Translations under genes and position numbers: made by a program
Notes under the pieces: model-generated
Database searches by the model: none
Told to the model about the DNA's origin: nothing
The model's input: the letters and a program-made list of their open reading frames with translations, nothing else
Shown: positions 22,647 through 34,420 of the stretch, in pieces
Position numbering within the stretch: position 1 is the stretch's first letter
Layout of the letters: each line of letters opens with the position of its first letter
Assembly: GCA_017311185.1 (NCBI GenBank)
Contig: JAESUZ010000134.1
Coordinates: 1,080,001-1,144,000 of the forward strand
DNA length: 64,000 bases
DNA from: Proteles cristata cristata
Lineage: Eukaryota; Chordata; Mammalia; Carnivora; Hyaenidae
Reading direction: 5' to 3'

Positions 22647-22655
22647 GCACTAATT

Positions 22656-22866
22656 GGTGTTTTTTTAAATGTTTATTTATTTATTTTGAGAGAGAGAGTG
22701 CCTGAGAGGGAGAGAGGCAAGAAAAGGGAGAGAGAGAATCCCAAGCAGGCTCCGTGCTGTTTACGCAGGACAAGACTCAGACTTGGCTCATATCAGGACC
22801 ATAAGATTATGACCTGAGTGGAAACCAATAGTCAGTGGCTTAACCAACAAGCCACCCAGATGCCCT
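22656..22866 (-). mobile_element. SINEC, diverged
   Basis: TTTTTTTAAATGTTTATTTA tail complement, GAGAGAGAGAATCCCAAGCA, TGACCTGAGTGGAAACC and GCCACCCAGATGCCC head. The flanks share GCACTAA (22,647-22,653 and 22,867-22,873), a likely TSD remnant. Confidence 0.92.
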
Positions 22867-22873
22867 GCACTAA

Positions 22874-24982
22874 AGGTTTTTGATGAGTATTTGTATATGT
22901 CAGGTGTATGCTTATAAATGATTAAATTATTTTCAAGTGATTAAAGTAATTAAATGTGTTTGCTTTTCGTTATGTATTTTAGTCCCCTTTTTTCTGTCTT
23001 TTTCTTCTGTACAAAGTATGCAGTTTTTCATAGTGAGTACATCTCTGTCAAATTAGAAAAAATAAGTTTAAAGAGAATGTTTATCTCTATCTCTACAAAA
23101 ATAGTTTTTAAAAAAAAATAGCCTGTCCTCAGTAGTGGCTTGAAAAAAGAAAAAAAGAAAAGGTTTTAATTTCTATTGATAATAAATGAGCACACTGCCA
23201 GAGAAGAAGACTAAAACAATTAGAGGGACGTTATGTCAAGTCTTTTAGGCCCTCATATTTGCACACAGTGCATGGCTGCTTGCTATTGTTACAAATGTCA
23301 ACTTTCTTCTGGTAAGGGTCTTTTGGGAAATGGTTCACTCCATTTCAAAGGCATGTAATAAAAGGAAAGGGCTTAGGGCAATATTTAAGAAATGAAAGAA
23401 ACATAGGTCAGTTATGACTAGCTGGGAGGATCTGATTGCCTTTGGCTGTACCTTGGGAAATCCATAAGAAATACTGTAAGTTTTTGGATTACTATTGTAA
23501 GTTCGAATGATATAGAGCATGCAGAGGAATTTGTGTTTTCCATATGGGCGACACTATATTTCGTATTCTCAGTGTACCTTGAGAGTTCATACTTGCCTCC
23601 TGTGTTTCTTATTGAAGTACTAGCAGGAGATACATTATTGAAAATTGCAGATAAACGACTTTCAAGAGGGTCAATTTAAGAAAAGAAAAAAAAAGTAAAA
23701 GGGAAGTTTATGTAAGAAAACTTATATGTTTTCACATACCTTAGTTAGACTTCTCTCATAAAACTAGTCATGTTTTAAAATTAATGATACCAAACTTTGT
23801 ATTGTGAAAGTTTGTTAAATACATATGGTAAATTTATTACCATGTGTGTACTACGGTAAAAAGTGTTAGAGGTAGGTAAAAAAGAAGGGCATAAATTTAA
23901 TTTTCTCAAAGTATTTTCACTGTGATTATTTCCTTAATAGAAATAGAATTGTTTAGATCTAGTAGCATTATTTGGAGGCTGTAAGAATGTAATTTGTTAT
24001 TACCATACAGATGTTCATTTCTGACTTTCTACCAGGTTGTTGAGAAAATAAAGGAAAGTATCTCACAAATCCCTGTAATTTTGTTCTTTTATTCATAAAA
24101 CAATCATTTCTTTCTTCCCTTTCTGGTAGTTAAATATCTAACATCAAATCCTACTGACTTTGCTGTCTCAATTTTACTGCACTACCTTCAAATTTAAAAC
24201 ATGATAGAATTATTCTTGAAATGAGGTCTGAAATGCTAATAGTAGATATTCAGCCTGATTATCACTATTTTTGGTCATGTAAAGATAACAAACTGGGTAC
24301 AAAAAGTGCAATCTATTTAAAGGCACTTTCATCTTGCAAGTTCTGTGCACTGCCTGGTTTGATTAATGAGCAAGTAACTCTATCACTGGAGTCATCCAAG
24401 GTGGTAGATCAAGGGCATGCCTTGGACAGCTCAATGATCAAAGGAGGATTTTAAAATAGATAATACATTGTATGTCCAGTTTGGGGTTTAAATATCAAAG
24501 CAAGAATCTAAGTAAGCCCAAAAACTAATAAGGTTGTTTCTTATATAATTTAGGTGACTATATACACCTGAATAGTTTCCAATTTCAAGGAATTGCCAAG
24601 AATTTTATAACTTACCTATTTTCTGAACTATTGACCCATCTCTGTTAATTACTCCTTGAGGACAGTTCTGGGTGGTATATATAAACATAAAAATTTACTC
24701 TTATAAGTTTAAGTAGAAGTTAATTAATTCATCAATTTAGTTTAAATAGAAGGAATATAAGAATGTTGATATTGATCAGAAATATCTTGTCATCATATTA
24801 TTTCAACATTTAAATTGGTTATGCCAATTAAATCCTACTATTTCCAAATATACATACTGTGATGGGACAAAGGTCAAATTTTACTTTATTTGTAATTATT
24901 CTAGAATTTTTCTAAAATGCTAAATCTTAAATCTATTTTCATGAAGAACTAATTGTTTCTTAAGCCATCTTTTTATCAAAAG
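22874..24982. other. AT-rich interval, nothing recognised
   Basis: About 2.1 kb without a repeat core I can name. The 77-codon frame at 24,221-24,454 has no recognisable motif. Confidence 0.45.
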
Positions 24983-24996
24983 AACTTTAATTTTAT
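24983..24996. repeat. 14-bp target-site duplication of the full-length L1, left copy
   Basis: AACTTTAATTTTAT, repeated exactly at 31,477-31,490. Confidence 0.95.
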
Positions 24997-25012
24997 TTAT
25001 TTATTTATTTTT

Positions 25013-25209
25013 ACGAATAGTTTATTGTCAAATTAGTTTCCACATAACACCCAGTGCTCATCCTCACAAGTGTCCTCCTCCATGCCCACCCCTCCTCCCC
25101 CCCACATCCACCAGTCCTCAGTTTTTGTCAGCATTCAAGAGTCTCTCATGGTTTGCCTCTCTCCCTTTCCCCCACCATTTCCGCCCTTCTTCTCCCCCTT
25201 GGTCCTCTG
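25013..25209 (-). other. L1 3'UTR with G-rich polypurine tract
   Basis: On the element sense strand, 25,201 to 25,150 is almost pure purine with runs of three to five G. It precedes the conserved segment seen again at 2930-3120, 10,613-10,865 and 47,510-47,640. Such G-rich tracts are a standard L1 3'UTR feature with quadruplex potential. Confidence 0.85.
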
Positions 25210-28200
25210 TTAAGTTCCTCCTAATCCTCCTATACGTGCACACATATGATATTTGTCCTTCTCTGCCTGACTTATTTCGCTCAGCATAACGTCCTCAAGG
25301 TCCATCCATGTTGCTACACATGGCCAGATTTCATTGTTTCTCATTGCCATGTAGTATTCCATGGTATAGATAAACCACATCTTCTTGATCCATTCATCTG
25401 TTGATGGACACTTAGGCTCTTTCCATGTTTTAGCTATAGTGGAGAGTGCTGCTATGAACATTGGGGTACATGTGCTCCTGTGCATCAGCATTTCTGTATC
25501 CCTTGGGTAAATTCCTAGCAGTGCTATTGCTGGGTCCTAGGGGAGTTCTATTGTTAGTTTCCTGAGGAACCTCCACACTGTTTTCCAGAGGGGCTGTACC
25601 AGTTTACATTCCCACCAGCAGTGTAGGAGGGTGCCCATTTCTCTGCATCCTCGCTAGCATCTAGAGTTCTCTGATTGGCTCATTTTAGCCACTCTGACTG
25701 GCGTGAGGTGGTATCTCAGTGTGGTTTTGATTTGTATTTCCATGACGAGGAGCGATGCTGAGCATCGTTTCATGTGTCTGTTGGCCATCTGGATGTCCTC
25801 TTTGGAGAAGTGTCTGTTCATATCTTCTGCCCATTTCTTCACTGGGTTGTTTGTTTTTCGGGCGTGTAGTTTGGTGAGTTCCTGGTAGATTCTGGATATC
25901 AACCCTTTATCTGATATGTCATTTGCAACTATCTTTTCCCATTCCGTTGGTTGCCTATTAATTTTCTGGGTTGTTTCCTTTGCTGTGCAGAAGCTTTTAA
26001 TCATGAGGAGGTCCCAATCGTTTATTTTTGCTCTTGATTCCCTTGCTTTTGGGGATGTGTCAAGTAAGAAGTTGCTGCAGTGGAGGTCAAGGAGGTTGTT
26101 TCCTGCTTTCCCCTCTAGGGTGTTGATAGTTTCCTGTCTCACGTTCAGGTCCTTTATCCATTTTGAGTTTATTTTTGTGCATGGTGTGAGAAAATGATCT
26201 AGTTTCATTCTTCTGCATGTTGCTGTCCAGTTCTCCCAACACCATCTGTTAAAAAGGCTGTCTTTTTTCCATCGGATGTTCTTTCCTGCTTTGTCAAAGA
26301 TTAGTTGGCTGTATACTTTTGAGTCCACTTCTGAGTTCTCAATTCTGTTCCATTGGTCTATGTGTCTGTTTTTGTGCCAATACCATACTGTCTTGATGAT
26401 GACAGCTTTGTAGTAGAGGCAAAAGTCTGGGATGGTGATCCCTTCCGTTTTGGTTTTATTTTTCAGGATTACTTTGGCTATTCGGTGTCTTTTGTGGTTC
26501 CATACAAATTTTTGGATAGTTTGTTCTAGTTTTGAGAAGTATACTGGTGCAATTTTGATTGGAATTACATTGAATGTGTAGAGTGCCTTAGGTAGTAATG
26601 ACATCTTCACTATATTTATTCTTCCTATCCATGAGCATGGAATGTTTTTCCATTTCTTTGTGTCTTCTTCAATTTCCTTCATAAGTTTTCTATAGTTTTC
26701 ATCATACAGGTCTCTTGTATCCTTGGTTAGGTTTATTCCGAGGTATTTTATGGTTTTCTGTGCAACTGTGAATGGGATCAGTTTCTTGATTTCTCTTTCT
26801 GTTACTTCATTGTTGGTGTATAAAAATGCAACCGATTTCTGTACATTGATTTTGTACCCTGCAACTTGGCTGAATTCTTGGATCAGTTCTAGTAGGCTTC
26901 TGGTGGAGTCTGTCGGGTTTTCGATGTAGAGTATCATGTTATCTGCGAAGAGTGAAAGTTTGACTTCCTCTTTGCCAATTCTGATGCCTTTGATTTCCTT
27001 TTGGTGTCTGATGGCTGATGCTAGGACTTCCAGCACGATGTTAAACAGCAGTGGTGAGAGTGGGCATCCCTGTCGTGTTCCTGATCTCAGGGGGGAAAGC
27101 TCTGAGTTTTTCCCCGTTGAGGATGATGTTAGCTGAAGGCTTCTCATAGATGGCTTTGATGATGTTTAAGTAGGTTCCTTCTATCCCAACTTTCTCGAGA
27201 GTCTTTATTAAGAAGAGATGCTGTATTTTGTCAAATGCTTTTTCTGCATCTATTGACAGGATCATATGGTTTTTATCTTTTCTTTTATTGATATGATGTA
27301 TCACATTGATTGATTTGCGAATATTGAACCAGCCCTGTAACCCAGGAATGAATCCCACTTGATCTTGGTGGATGATTCTTTTGATATGCTGCTGGATTCG
27401 ATTTGCAAGGATCTTGTTGAGAATTTTTGCATCCGTATTCATCAAGGATATTGGCCTGTAGTTCTCTTTTTTTGATGGATCTCTGTCTGGCTTGGGAATC
27501 AGTGTGATGCTGGCTTTATAAAATGAGTCCGGGAGTTTTCCTTCGCTTTCTATTTTTTGGAATACCTTGAGAAGAATTGAGATTAATTCTGTTTTAAATG
27601 TCTGGTAGAATTCCCCAGGGAAGCCATCAGGTCCAGGGCTCTAATTTGTTGGGAGATTTTTGATCACTGATTCAATTTCTTCACTCATTATGGGTCTGTT
27701 CAGGTTTTCTATTTCTTCCCGTGTGAATTTTGGTAGTGAGTGTGTGTTTAGGAATTTGTCCATTTCTTCTAAATTGTCCAATTTGTTGGCATATAATTTT
27801 TCATAGTATTCCCTGATAATTGCTTGTTTTTCTGAGGGGTTGGTTGTAGTAAGTCCATTTTCATTCATAATTTTGTCTATTTGGGTGCTCTCTGTTTTCT
27901 TTTTGATAAGTCTGGCTAGAGGTTTGTCAATTTTGTTTACTTTTTCAAAAAACCAACTCTTGGTTTCATGGATCTGTTCAATTGTTTCTTTGGTCTCTAG
28001 GTTGTTTATTTCTGCTCTAATTTTTACTATTTCTCTTCTTCTACTGGGTTTAGGGCGTTCTTGTTGCTCTGCCTCTAGTTCCTTTAGGTGAGCTGTTCGA
28101 TTTTGGACTTGCGCTTTTTCTAATCTCTTGAACTAGGCCTGGAGAGCAATGTACTTTCCTCTTAGGACTGCCTTTGCCACATCCCATAGATTTTGAATTG

Positions 28201-29064
28201 CTGTGTTTTCATTTTCATTTGTTTCCATATATTTTTTAATTTCATCTCTAATTGCCTGATTGGCCCATTCATTCTTTAGAAGGGTGTTCTTTAACCTCCA
28301 TGTTTTTGGAAGTTTTCCAGACTTCTTCCTGTAATTGATTTCAAGTTTCAAAGCATTGTGATCTGACAGTGTGCATGGTATGATCTCTATTCTTTTATAT
28401 TTATTGAGGGCTGCTTTATGTCCCAGTATGTGATCTATCTTGGAGAATGTACCATGCGCACTTGAGAAGAAAGTAAATTCCCTGCCTCAGGATGTAAAGT
28501 TCTAAATATATCCGTCAGGTCCATCTGGTCCAATGTATCTTTCAAGTCCATTATTTCTTTAGTGATTTTCTGTCTGGTTGACCTATCCATTGCTGTAAGC
28601 GGAGTATTAAAGTCCCCTGCTATTAACACATTCTTATCTATAAGTTTGTTTCTGTTTCTGATTAATTGTTTTAGATATTTAGGTGCTCCCATATTCGGTG
28701 CATAGACATTTATGATTGTTAGTTCTTCCTGATGGATGGACCCTGTAATTATTATGTAGTGCCCTTCTTCATCTCTTGTGATTGTCTTTATTTTAAAGTC
28801 CAATTTGTCTGATATAAGTATCGCTACTCCGGCTTTCTTTTGATTTCCTGTAGCATGATATATATTTCTCCATCCCCTTACTTTAAATCTGAAGGTATCT
28901 TCCCGTCTAAAATGAGTTTCTTGTAGACAGCATATAGATGGATTTTGTTTTTTAATCCATTCTGCTACCCTACGTCTTTTGATTGGAGCATTCAGCCCAT
29001 TGACATTCAGTGTTATTATTGAAATATGTGGGTTTAGAGTCTTTGTATCTTTTGTAGAGTTCAT
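25210..29064 (-). pseudogene. L1 ORF2 (endonuclease / reverse transcriptase), broken
   Basis: ORF2 encodes the endonuclease and reverse transcriptase that perform target-primed reverse transcription. The start at 29,064 gives MNSTKDTKTLNPHIS, then the endonuclease motifs LNVNGLN, QETHF and GDFNTPL. A frameshift at about 28,472-28,485 precedes SDHNALKLEI in another frame. Further lesions are a stop at 28,133-28,135, a stop at 27,641-27,643, a one-base insertion in the G-run at 27,090-27,095, and stops at 25,654-25,656 and 25,537-25,539. The RT palm has [10 protein letters not shown] (catalytic Asp codon 27,248-27,250). The second Asp of the FADD box is Asn (codon 26,938-26,940), giving FADN. 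The C-terminal HCWWEC cysteine motif is present around 25,600. The total span of about 1,285 codons fits the family. It was not functional even before the stops are considered, unless the Asn change came last. Confidence 0.96.
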
Positions 29065-29109
29065 GTTTGTGGTGGTGTCTCTGGAATCTTTGTTCTTTGC
29101 ACCTTTCCT

Positions 29110-30002
29110 TCAGAGCATCCCCCTCAGGATTTCTTGTAGGGCTGGCTTCGTGGTGACCAATTCTTTCAATTTCTGTTTATTTGGAAAGGTTTTTATTTCT
29201 CCTTCTATTTTGAATGACAGGCTTGCTGGATAGAGGATTCTTGGCTGCATATTTTTACTGTTCATCATATTGAAGATCTCTTGCCATTCCTTTCTGGCCT
29301 GCCACGTTTCAGTAGATAGGTCTGTCACCACTCTGATGGGTTTCCCTTTGTATGTGAGGGCCCTTTTCTCCCTAGCTGCTTTCAAAATTCTCTCTTTGTC
29401 CTAGTATTTTGCCATTTTTACGATGATATGTCGTGCAGAAGATCGATTCAAGTTACGTCTGAAGGGAGTCCTCTGAGCCTCTTGTATTTCCACATTGACT
29501 TCCTTCCCCAGGTCGGGGAAGTTCTCTGCTATAATTTGTTCCAGGACTCCTTCAGCACCTTTCCCTCTCTCTTCCTCTTCTGTGATTCCTATGATACGGA
29601 TATTGTTGCGTTTGACTGTGTCGCTGAGCTCTCGAATTCTACTTTCCTGTTCCTGGATCAGTTTGTCTCATTTTTTGTCAGCTTCTTGTTTTTCTATAAT
29701 GGTGTCTTCTAAATCACTTATTCTCCTTTCTGCCTCTTCAATCCGTACATTGGAGGCCTCTAATTTATTATGTATCTCATTTATCGCATTTTTAATTCTT
29801 CATGCCTATTTTTATTTTCCATTCTGTCTGTAGCCATAGTTTCTTTGATGTCCCCTATGTTTTTTTCAAGCCCTGCTATTAATTTTACCGTTATTATTCT
29901 AAAATCTTGTTCACTTATGCTGCTGATATCTGTTTTGAGCAGTTCATTAACTGTCATTTCTTCTTGGAGTTTCTTTGGAGGAGAGCTCTTTCGTTTCATC
30001 AT
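29110..30002 (-). pseudogene. L1 ORF1 (RNA-binding chaperone), broken
   Basis: ORF1 makes the trimeric coiled-coil RNA-binding protein that packages L1 RNA. The start is MMKRKSSPPKK at about 30,002. The first 70 residues are acidic/basic and heptad-like. A one-base loss in the A-run (29,789-29,793) breaks the frame just after HEELK. A TGA lies at 29,668-29,670 in the coiled coil, and a TAG at 29,401-29,403 between the RRM-like part (ARHIIVKMAKY) and the C-terminal domain. The last 91 codons (29,385-29,110) are open and include TYKGKPIRV and PRILYPASLSF. The length is about 297 codons, normal for mammalian ORF1p. Confidence 0.95.
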
Positions 30003-30796
30003 TTTAGTAAGCTTTCTGGCTCTTGTTGGTTTTAAAGACCTGTTATGCTCTCTGTTTCTATGAGCACTGCTATATCCAAGAAGACTCTTTGACTTTCCAG
30101 GGCCTATCCTTTCAGAGATTGTTTTTTGAATGGTATCCCTCGGTCACTCTTGTTGGGACCTTAGTTATTTTATTTTCCTATTAGTAGCGATATTTGGGAC
30201 TCTTCACCTTGTGTACTCTAGCTTGTTTCTTGAGGTAGCCCTGGAAAAGAAAACAGACAGACAAACACACAGGGAGCAGGAGTACACAAACGCACAGGCT
30301 GATTCAACTAACATGCAAAGTGAGAGGGAAAACGAAAAGTTAATAGAAAAGACGGAGGAGGGAGGGCGAATAGGGAGCATAAAATACATAAAAGGGTCAA
30401 AAAGGGGAAAAGAAAAGGAAAAAAGAAGAAAACCGATGGACAAAGAACAGTTTAAAGCATATGCCTGGATTTCCCAGCTACAGTTAAATAGCCGTGTGTA
30501 TGCAGTGCTGGTTGAAGAGCATAGAGAGAAAGAGAGAAGGCAGGGCGAGACGAGGCCGATTTCGGAATAGAATGAACAGGCAGAAGGGATAAGAAGCTTT
30601 TTTCAAAGAGGTAAAGGGTAGAATATGGTTGGATAGGTGAGAGAAGGATGCTGGAATTATCCAGAGAAACTATATAGTCTAATTACACCTGAGAGAAATA
30701 GCTGAAAAAGTCGGTAGTTGTAGAATTTACATTTACAGAATGGACTTGTTGTGATTGTTTAAGCAAGCTGGCGACCAGAGTTAATCAGGTCAGTGT

Positions 30797-30925
30797 TTTG
30801 GGGAAAAAAGCGAGAAAAGAGAAAGAAGAAGAAAAAAAAAGAGAAAAGAAAGGGAAAAAAAAAAAGAAAGAAGAAGAAAAAAAAGGGAAAAAAAAGGGAA
30901 AAAGAAAGAAAAAAAAAAGGAGGAG
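30797..30925. repeat. Purine-rich (A/G) low-complexity tract in L1 5'UTR
   Basis: About 130 bases of nearly uninterrupted A and G on the plus strand, with GAAAAA and AAGAAG units. Part of the L1 5'UTR. Confidence 0.95.
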
Positions 30926-31453
30926 GGCACCTCTTAGGCAGGGATGGGCGTGGCGTGATCCGATGCCTCAGGCGGGGGTTCTGCCTTGGCGATTGTGGGG
31001 AGGAGAGTGACGGTGCTCCAGTCCCTTCTTGAACCCCGCGCTGCAGCTCACTTTTTTTTTTGGCGTGTCAACTCCCCGTTCCGGGGACGCAGCCGAAGTT
31101 GATTGCACTCTTCAACCCAGGCCAGTTCCAATCTCCAAATCCCAGTCCGCGCGCCCCACTGAAGTTGCCTTAGACACAGCTTCCCAGACAACCCCATCGG
31201 GCTATTCCAGGCTCCCTGCTGAGCTCTGGGGGCGGAGTCAAAATCGCTGCTTCCTTCTCTGGGTTGGGCTGGCGCACATGGGCGGGGGCTTGCCTGCCGG
31301 GTCCGTGTAGCTTGAGCCCGGTTAGAAGGCTTTCTCAGTGGATTCTGCGTCCTTTTTCTCCCAGTCTCTCAGGTTTTGTAAGGTTTCCAATGGCTTCAGA
31401 TCTTTTCTGTGTGATGTATGGGCACGAGTGCAAGTACGGAGCTCCTTATTTCT

Positions 31454-31464
31454 CCGCCATCTTG
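31454..31464 (-). promoter_or_regulatory. YY1 site at the L1 5' end
   Basis: The minus strand reads CAAGATGGCGG beginning 13 bases into the element. This is the classic YY1 core used by L1 to fix transcription initiation at +1 (established for human L1). Its retention at the terminus supports a full-length 5' end. Confidence 0.85.
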
Positions 31465-31476
31465 CCGATCTCTCAA

Positions 31477-31490
31477 AACTTTAATTTTAT
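31477..31490. repeat. 14-bp target-site duplication of the full-length L1, right copy
   Basis: AACTTTAATTTTAT, partner of 24,983-24,996. Confidence 0.95.
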
Positions 31491-33080
31491 GAGGACCTAA
31501 GAAAAAGGAATAAAAATTCTGATATTCTAAAAATTTCATACTTCTTGGCTTCAAATTATATAATCTTTAATAATTGTATAGCTCTTTAATCTTGTCTGCA
31601 ATTCTGAGACCACCTCCCAAAAAATGAACAAGCAAATGAAGTCCCCTGAAAACCCAAAGTTTTTCTGTGACTTATTTGGTAACCAAATCTGACCTTACCT
31701 AAATTAACAAGAAGCTATTTATAATTTCTTCAAATCACAGTGGGATTATCATATTTTTGCTGCAGAAATATTAATGTTTTTGATTATTCTAGCCCTCGAC
31801 CTAACTAGAGGTGTTACTTTGCGAATTCTAAGTAATTCTGAATTCTGAAAAACACTCGACTCAAGATTTTTAAGATATTTCTTATATTCATATTTCCATT
31901 CTATGCCTGTAACTGTTTTGCTTTTTGGTGCGTGTGCTTGGGGCCAGTGAATAAGTTCTAAATTCTTATCCAATTATAGTTGAGATATTTCTTTTACATT
32001 TTTCTCAGGAAAGAATGGTGTTAGCTCTTACCCCAACCATATTACACGTTCCTCTTTTCTATCTCTGTGTTCTGGAGTACACCTACAATCTGCTTTTTCC
32101 TAAATGCTTCCAGAGGAGTAGGCAGATATTAAGAAAGTTTATCATTCTTTTTTTTTTTTTTTTTTTGGTGCTCCTTAAAGCATTTATTGCCTTTTTCCCA
32201 TGGGTTTCTAGTGTTCATATTTTTCCCTGTTCCACACTCTTGTGCTTATTTCAGGTCTTATTTACAACTAAGATGGTTTATAATGAGAACCAGCATACTC
32301 ATATTATCCAGAAAATAGCTTTACTTGAAGAGGGAAAAAATACCATATTGTAGACATAACATGTGCTCCAGTGAAGTTTGTCACTTCTAAACAGTAATAC
32401 ATATAAAATAAGCACATGATGTGCTATAAAGTCTGTAAAAATATTAGTCAAATAAGTATAATGCTATCCATGAACTACTCTATCTGTATAGGAAAAAAAA
32501 AGTATAGGGGTGAAGTATTTCTCTGCTGAATTTATTAAGCTCCTGCAATTAATGTGAATGCTGGCTTGTTCTTTACCAAACATTGGATGAATAAGTTCAA
32601 TATTTTGATTTTGACATATTATTATATTTAATTATTGTTAATTGTTGCTTCAATTTATAGTCTTACATTAGAGATGGAATTTTAAATCAACCTTATAGAG
32701 AGAAAATGCGTTAGAAAGAAAATTATGGGTATGAACTGGAGAATCTGGGCTTAAGTCATGTTTCCCTAAATATTTTCTCTTTCTGGTTCTACATTATTTA
32801 TGCTTAGCAGTTTTCTTAAGTCTAATAATTTTTTCAACAATGCATAGTTTTCTTATGGTGCTTTCTGATGATTCATTATCCCAACTCAAGTGTTATTTTT
32901 AAAAAATGGTAATATTTGCACTCCTTCGTTCTTAGCTGATACATACATATTAGTTTATATAGTCAGGTCCAATAAAATGAAAACTTTGGAAATGAACTAT
33001 CTTGGATTTATCATCTTGTTAAAAATGATATATTGTCCAGATTTAATCTTTATGTTAACATTTGATGGTATTTTTACTTA
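31491..33080. other. AT-rich interval, nothing recognised
   Basis: A T-run of about 20 bases at 32,148-32,167 has no retroelement body attached. A 112-codon frame at 32,015-32,353 spans that run and is judged chance. Confidence 0.5.
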
Positions 33081-33095
33081 TGAAAAGATTGTATA

Positions 33096-33112
33096 AAAGT
33101 TCATCCACTTTA
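33096..33112. repeat. 17-bp target-site duplication, left copy
   Basis: AAAGTTCATCCACTTTA, repeated exactly at 33,349-33,365. Confidence 0.95.
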
Positions 33113-33348
33113 TTTTTTTTTTAATTTTTTTTTAATGTTTTATTTATTTTTAGGAGAGAAAGAGAGACAGCATGAGCAGGGGAGGGTCAGAGAGAGAGGG
33201 AGTCACAGGCTGAAACAGGCTCCAGGCTCTGAGCTGGCAGTCAGCACAGAGCCCGCGGGGCTCGACGCGGGGCTCGAACCCACGAACTGCAAGATCATGA
33301 CCTAAGCGAAAGTCGGACGCTTAACCAACTAAGCCACCCAGGCGCCCC
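33113..33348 (-). mobile_element. SINEC_Fc, young, with a small internal duplication
   Basis: Typical young felid SINE read on the minus strand (GGGGCGCCTGGGTGGCTTAG head, tail with ATAAATAAAACATT-like sequence). Just after the B box the unit TCGAGCCCCGCG occurs twice in tandem (plus-strand 33,255-33,280), where the other copies have one. Perfect 17-bp TSDs. Confidence 0.97.
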
Positions 33349-33365
33349 AAAGTTCATCCACTTTA
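33349..33365. repeat. 17-bp target-site duplication, right copy
   Basis: Exact partner of 33,096-33,112. Confidence 0.95.
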
Positions 33366-34314
33366 GAAGGCAGTTTGATGGGTTTCTTACAAAATTAAGC
33401 ATGCACTTACTATACAATCAGTAATAGCCCTCATTAATATTAACTGAACTGAGCTGAAAACTGATGTCCATACAGAAATCTGCACTCAAATGTTTATAGT
33501 AGCTTTATTCATAATTTCCCAAAATGATAAATAAGCAAGATGCTTTTTAATAAATGAATGGATAAACTGTGGTACATCCAGACAATGGAATATTATTCAG
33601 TACTATAAAGGAATGAACCATCAAGCCTTGAAAAGATATAAAGAAACCTTAAATGCATATTACTGAGTGAAAGAAGCCAAACTGAAAATGCTGTATACTG
33701 AATGATTCTAACTATATGACATCCTGGGAAAGGCAAAATCATGAGAGAATAAAGACCAGTGATTGTTAAGTGTGAGGGTGGGAGGGGCAAATGGGCAGAG
33801 GACAGTGAAAATGCTCTGTATAATACTATAATGGTAGATATATGTCATACATTTGTCCAAACCCATTAAATTCAATGGAACAAATAGAGCAAATCCTTAG
33901 GTAAAGTATGGACTCTGGGTGACATATAATAGTATATCAATGTAGGCTTATCAGTTGTAACAAATGTACCACTCTTGTGGGGGGTATTGATAATTGGGGA
34001 AGGCTACACATGTGTGGGAGCAATGAGTATAAGGAATAACTTATAGAATAAATGTCCTCATAAGTATACCTTTATAGGAACCAAGGCCATAATACTAGCG
34101 TTTACTATGCTAATTAGAAGGAAAATTCATTAAAGCCAACAACAGGGATTATTTTTGTGGATCTCTCATTTTAATTATTTAACTAGCCTTTAAAAAGTGA
34201 ATGGTTCTTTAAACTGATTCTTAACTGAAGCTAAAGTTATTTAATCATTGTGAAAAGGGTTTGTTATTAGCAAAAATTGGAATACTAAACAAAAGTAAAA
34301 AATAAAAAGTAACC

Positions 34315-34420
34315 CTATCAGGGACTATTATGGAAACGAAATGAGGTAACTCTTTTCAGGTGCTAAGCTCAGGAGCTTCACAAAGTAAAAGTTCAATACA
34401 TATTAGTTAATCTTTTTCAA
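34315..34420 (+). mobile_element. MIR SINE 3' remnant
   Basis: GAAACGAAATGAGGTAACTC, TTCAGGTGCTAAGCTCAGG and AAAGTTCAATACATATTAG parallel the MIR 3' end (GATTAAATGAG, AAGCGCTTAGCACAG, GTGCTCAATAAATGTTAG). Confidence 0.5.

Larger units (their letters stand above)
24997..31476 (-). mobile_element. Full-length LINE-1 (felid-type), 6.48 kb
   Basis: A complete autonomous-type retrotransposon structure. In element order it has a 5'UTR (31,476-30,003), ORF1 (30,002-29,110), a 45-base gap, ORF2 (29,064-25,210), a purine-rich 3'UTR and an A-rich tail with AAAT units (24,997-25,013 on the plus strand). Perfect 14-bp TSDs flank it, so the boundaries are firm. Both frames carry a few frameshifts and stops and the RT box is mutated, so the copy is dead. 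Open stretches up to 497 codons show it is fairly young. Confidence 0.97.
30003..31476 (-). promoter_or_regulatory. L1 5'UTR / internal promoter region
   Basis: About 1.47 kb between the element 5' end and ORF1. The first 450 bases (31,476-31,030) are CpG-rich and GC-rich compared with the AT-rich surroundings, as expected for an L1 promoter. A long purine run on the plus strand (30,797-30,925) makes the sense strand polypyrimidine there. The frames called in this region (30,130-30,570; 30,793-31,032; 31,029-31,500) are antisense or low-complexity and have no support as genes. Confidence 0.85.
33085..34040 (+). mobile_element. L1M (ancient LINE-1), ORF2 end and 3'UTR
   Basis: GGCAGTTTGATGGGTTTCTT, AATGGAATATTATTCAGTAC, TGCATATTACTGAGTGAAAG, ATGATTCTAACTATATGACA, ACATTTGTCCAAACCCATT and GTTGTAACAAATGTACCACT run in order, the standard end of ORF2 and 3'UTR of L1MA/MB-type elements. 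A young SINE splits it at 33,113-33,348. Confidence 0.88.

Noticed and set aside
25654..27147. 497-codon minus-strand open frame as a host gene
   Set aside because: It is the RT palm to C-terminal part of L1 ORF2, flanked by frameshifts in the same element with L1 TSDs outside.
30130..31500. Several plus-strand frames (146, 79, 93, 78 codons)
   Set aside because: They are antisense to the L1 5'UTR or run through its purine-rich tract. No domain and no independent support.
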